Shown: one piece after another, positions 61,838-64,000 of the stretch
Layout: each line of letters opens with the position of its first letter
How positions within the stretch are numbered: the stretch's first letter is position 1
From: Butyrivibrio sp. VCB2006
GTDB taxonomy: Bacteria > Bacillota > Clostridia > Lachnospirales > Lachnospiraceae
Length of the DNA: 64,000 nucleotides
Direction: 5' to 3'
NCBI RefSeq assembly: GCF_000420945.1
Contig: NZ_ATVX01000003.1
Location: 266,745-330,744 of the forward strand
Made by a program: the position numbers and the translations under genes
The notes under the pieces: model-generated
Told to the model about the DNA's origin: nothing
The model's input: the letters and a program-made list of their open reading frames with translations, nothing else
The model's database searches: none

Positions 61838-62680
61838 ATGCGTGAGATTAATGTCGCTGAAGTAACCAAAACAGTTAGGCAGATGTGCATAGATGTTAAT
61901 TATGAGCTTTCCGAGGATATGCAGGCTGCACTTAAAAAGGCACAAAATGAAGAAGAATCCGAGCTGGGAAAGACTATTTTTTCCAAGCTTCAGGAGAATT
62001 TGGTGATTGCAAAAGAAGATCAGATTCCGATTTGCCAGGATACAGGAATGGCTGTCTTTTTCTTTAAAATAGGACAGGACGTTCATTTTGTGGGCGGAAA
62101 TCTAACAGATGCGATCAATGAAGGCGTAAGACAGGGATATACAGATGGGTATCTCAGAAAGTCCGTAGTTGGAGATCCTCTTATCAGAAAGAATACAGGA
62201 GATAATACTCCTGCTGTTGTGCATTACGACATTGTGCCTGGAGATGGTGTAACTATTACCTGTGCCCCAAAGGGATTTGGCAGTGAGAATATGAGCAGAG
62301 TCTTTATGCTAAAGCCGGCTGACGGAGAAGAAGGCGTCAAAAATGCCATAGTACAGTCTGTACTGGATGCAGGACCAAATGCCTGCCCTCCGATGGTAGT
62401 AGGCGTTGGCATAGGAGGCACTTTTGAAAAATGCGCCGAGATGGCTAAAGAGGCCCTTACAAGACCAGTAGGTCAACACTCGGAAATTGATTATGTAAAA
62501 GACATGGAAGAAGAAGTTCTTAATAGAATAAATGCTACCGGAATAGGCCCGGCTGGACTTGGGGGTAAGATTACAGCACTGGCTGTCAACATCAACACCT
62601 ATGCAACGCATATAGCGGGGCTTCCTGTTGCAGTTAATATATGCTGCCATGTGAATAGACATATAACAAGAGAAATCTGA
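61838..62680 (+). CDS. Class I fumarate hydratase alpha subunit
   Basis: This 280-aa subunit carries the [4Fe-4S] site with Cys in PICQDTGMAV, ACPPMVVGVG and the later ICCHVNRH. With the next gene it interconverts fumarate and malate. Separate alpha and beta subunits are common in anaerobic clostridia. The start is the ATG 61838, after GAGGAG; an in-frame TTG at 61820 lacks an RBS at the right place. Close homologues act on tartrate, so substrate is likely but not certain. Confidence 0.93.
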   Translation: MREINVAEVTKTVRQMCIDVNYELSEDMQAALKKAQNEEESELGKTIFSKLQENLVIAKEDQIPICQDTGMAVFFFKIGQDVHFVGGNLTDAINEGVRQGYTDGYLRKSVVGDPLIRKNTGDNTPAVVHYDIVPGDGVTITCAPKGFGSENMSRVFMLKPADGEEGVKNAIVQSVLDAGPNACPPMVVGVGIGGTFEKCAEMAKEALTRPVGQHSEIDYVKDMEEEVLNRINATGIGPAGLGGKITALAVNINTYATHIAGLPVAVNICCHVNRHITREI

Positions 62681-62704
62681 GACCTAACGGAGTAAATTTA
62701 TTAT

Positions 62705-63232
62705 ATGGAAAAGAAAATCCAGGCGCCTTTAAATAAAGAGGTGGTTAAAGAACTTAGAAGCGGCGATATGGTATATATTAGCGGCACTATATATACTGCG
62801 AGAGATGCAGCCCATAAGAGAATGTCAGAAATTCTTGCAAGTGGCGGAGAGCTTCCTATAGATATTAGGGAAAATGTGATCTATTATATGGGACCTTCCC
62901 CTGCAAGAGAGGGAAGACCTATTGGATCTGCAGGACCGACAACAGCAAGCAGAATGGATAAGTATACTCCTAAACTTCTTGATCTCGGACTTGGCGGAAT
63001 GATAGGAAAAGGTAAAAGATCTGCTGAAGTTAAAGAAGCTATAGTTAGAAATAAGTCTGTATACTTTGCTGCTATTGGCGGCGCAGGTGCTCTTCTTTCA
63101 AAAGCTATAAAAGCATCAGAAGTAGTTGCCTATGATGATCTTGGAACAGAAGCCATAAGAAAGCTTGAGGTCGAGGATTTCCCTGCAATAGTTGTGATAG
63201 ACTCTGAGGGGAACGACCTATATAATAAATAA
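62705..63232 (+). CDS. Class I fumarate hydratase beta subunit
   Basis: This 175-aa partner subunit has the SGTIYTARDAAHKRM, YMGPSPAREGRPIGSAGPTT (active-site loop) and AAIGGAGALLSKAIKASE blocks of class I fumarase/tartrate dehydratase C-terminal domains. It follows the alpha subunit by 24 nt. The two genes form one unit for fumarate-malate interconversion in the cytoplasm. Confidence 0.94.
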   Translation: MEKKIQAPLNKEVVKELRSGDMVYISGTIYTARDAAHKRMSEILASGGELPIDIRENVIYYMGPSPAREGRPIGSAGPTTASRMDKYTPKLLDLGLGGMIGKGKRSAEVKEAIVRNKSVYFAAIGGAGALLSKAIKASEVVAYDDLGTEAIRKLEVEDFPAIVVIDSEGNDLYNK

Positions 63233-63247
63233 AATAAGACAAACCAA

Positions 63248-63276
63248 TTGACAAAGGCATTTGCTCTTTGTATAAT
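63248..63276 (+). promoter_or_regulatory. Consensus promoter of tRNA-Ser
   Basis: TTGACA (63248-63253) and TATAAT (63271-63276) have 17-bp spacing, a perfect sigma-A match. It lies about 70 bp before tRNA-Ser and just after the fumarase genes. Confidence 0.92.
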
Positions 63277-63345
63277 TACATTTGCGTCTTGATTAAATCA
63301 GGCGTAAGAATTCACAACCACATATTGGTAGAGGGATTCAGGCAT

Positions 63346-63433
63346 GGAGAAATACTCAAGTGGCTGAAGAGGCGCCCCTGCTAAGGGTGTAGACCGTTCA
63401 CGCGGTGCGCGGGTTCAAATCCCGCTTTCTCCG
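63346..63433 (+). tRNA. tRNA-Ser(GCT)
   Basis: This 88-nt class II tRNA has acceptor GGAGAAA/TTTCTCC, a D-arm, anticodon loop CTGCTAA (GCT), a long variable arm (ACCGTTCACGCGGT) and T-arm GCGGGTTCAAATCCCGC. The discriminator is G, as expected for Ser. CCA is not encoded. A strong terminator follows 11 nt later. Confidence 0.97.
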
Positions 63434-63443
63434 TTTAGCACAT

Positions 63444-63476
63444 AACTCCTAAGGATTAAATCCTTAGGAGTTTTTT
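63444..63476 (+). terminator. Intrinsic terminator of tRNA-Ser
   Basis: A perfect 12-bp stem (63444-63455 with 63461-63472) with a TTAAA loop is followed by six T. Confidence 0.93.
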
Positions 63477-63614
63477 GTTGCCCTGGATCAATATGATTCG
63501 TATAAAGAATTATCCAGTGCAAATACAAATGCATCTACAAATTGGGGTTAAAAAGCTTTGAAGTGCCCATATATAGTGACTTATAAACTTTTTCGAAATT
63601 TCTGAAAAAAGTTG
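63477..63614. other. Gap before the rRNA promoters, no gene seen
   Basis: The 138 bp hold a weak interrupted inverted repeat (CTGGAT at 63483-63488 with ATCCAG at 63512-63517) but no ORF or recognisable RNA. The AT-rich end may include upstream elements for the rRNA promoter. Confidence 0.5.
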
Positions 63615-63643
63615 TTGCATTTGTAAAAGTGCTTTGCTATAAT
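63615..63643 (+). promoter_or_regulatory. rRNA operon promoter P1
   Basis: TTGCAT (63615-63620) and consensus TATAAT (63638-63643) have 17-bp spacing. An A-rich run upstream (AAAAAAGTTG) resembles an UP element. Confidence 0.8.
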
Positions 63644-63650
63644 AACTTTT

Positions 63651-63718
63651 GCCCGTTGCGAGAGGGCAGCTACCCACACAGAAAGAGGCTTTGACCCAGT
63701 AGCTGTTTTCGAAAGGGC
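63651..63718 (+). other. Structured leader between P1 and P2
   Basis: CAGCTAC (63667-63673) pairs with GTAGCTG (63699-63705), followed by four T. GCCC (63651-63654) can pair with GGGC near 63664 or 63715. The element lies only in the P1 transcript and could attenuate it. Confidence 0.45.
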
Positions 63719-63740
63719 AAAAATCTTTTTAAAAAAGTTG

Positions 63741-63769
63741 TTGACAAGAACTTGAAGCTGTGATATTCT
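63741..63769 (+). promoter_or_regulatory. rRNA operon promoter P2
   Basis: Consensus TTGACA (63741-63746) and TATTCT (63764-63769) have 17-bp spacing, about 155 bp upstream of 16S. Confidence 0.8.
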
Positions 63770-63925
63770 AAATGAGTTGCGGCTGAGAGCTACAACGACA
63801 AAGAACCTTGACAAATAAACAGTAATGCAACCCTGAAAAATTCCAAGAGAATTATTCAGAACAAAAATTAGTAAATAACGGACAGAACAAAAGCCAAGCT
63901 TGAGTTCTGGCCAGATCAAACTTTT

Positions 63926-64000
<75 letters not shown>

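Overview
The window looks like a chromosomal segment of a rumen/gut Lachnospiraceae bacterium, most like Butyrivibrio or a close relative. This is inferred from gene content: a modular GH10 xylanase with CBM9 and wall-binding repeats, a reverse rubrerythrin, Firmicutes-type sufCBDSU, many OmpR-type two-component pairs, flagellin with a FliS-like chaperone, a Tad/Flp pilus cluster with DUF5702 and FHA proteins, and a Lachnospiraceae-like 16S 5' end. Base composition is moderately AT-rich, RBSs are strong AGGAGG types, and many genes end in textbook intrinsic terminators. No phage, transposase, CRISPR array or restriction system was seen; this is mostly core and lineage-specific chromosome.

Layout. 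1-7.5 kb: a membrane-anchored unknown, the secreted xylanase, and an MBOAT acyltransferase with its SGNH-like partner. 7.5-9.3 kb: a TSCPD protein, murG and a small orphan peptide gene. 9.3-15 kb: reverse rubrerythrin, an RpiR-type regulator, luxS with the SAH nucleosidase (methyl-cycle recycling), pgi and a cytoplasmic GH43-like enzyme. 15-19.3 kb: a classical HK/RR pair, then a LytS-like kinase that converges on an unusual HTH-receiver protein. 19.5-25.7 kb: a secreted InlB-repeat protein, a pseudouridine synthase, an O-antigen-ligase-like protein, and the VTC/DUF4956 polyphosphate-type pair. 25.8-32 kb: a second HK/RR pair, a DUF3810 membrane metallopeptidase, two lipoproteins, and a metal exporter with a Fur-family regulator behind a 21-bp Fur-type box. 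32-38.2 kb: the suf operon, a YgjP-like metallopeptidase, a striking nested inverted repeat, and tRNA-Lys. 38.4-44.9 kb: TatD, RsmA, a giant TPR/acidic/AAA-like protein, and glycogen branching enzyme. 45-49.7 kb: a 1003-aa flagellum-linked protein, flagellin and FliS-like. 49.9-59.7 kb: a Tad pilus operon with two prepilin peptidases, TadZ, TadA, TadB, TadC, a Flp1-like pilin, DUF5702, two TadE-like pseudopilins and an FHA protein. 59.7-63.2 kb: a flavodoxin-SCP2 fusion, rhomboid, HIT and a two-subunit class I fumarase. 63.2-64 kb: tRNA-Ser and the tandem-promoter start of an rRNA operon, with 16S running off the end.

How the genes fit together. The window combines surface biology (xylan degradation, wall or polysaccharide acetylation, flagellum, Tad pilus, lipoproteins) with housekeeping Fe-S, carbon and methyl-cycle functions. 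The most unusual items are the nested inverted repeat at 37931-38068, the orphan peptide at 9029, the HTH-receiver regulator at 18659, the degenerate AAA fusion at 40098, the tandem Cys/His module on the TadE-like protein at 56484, and several strong palindromes in promoter regions.
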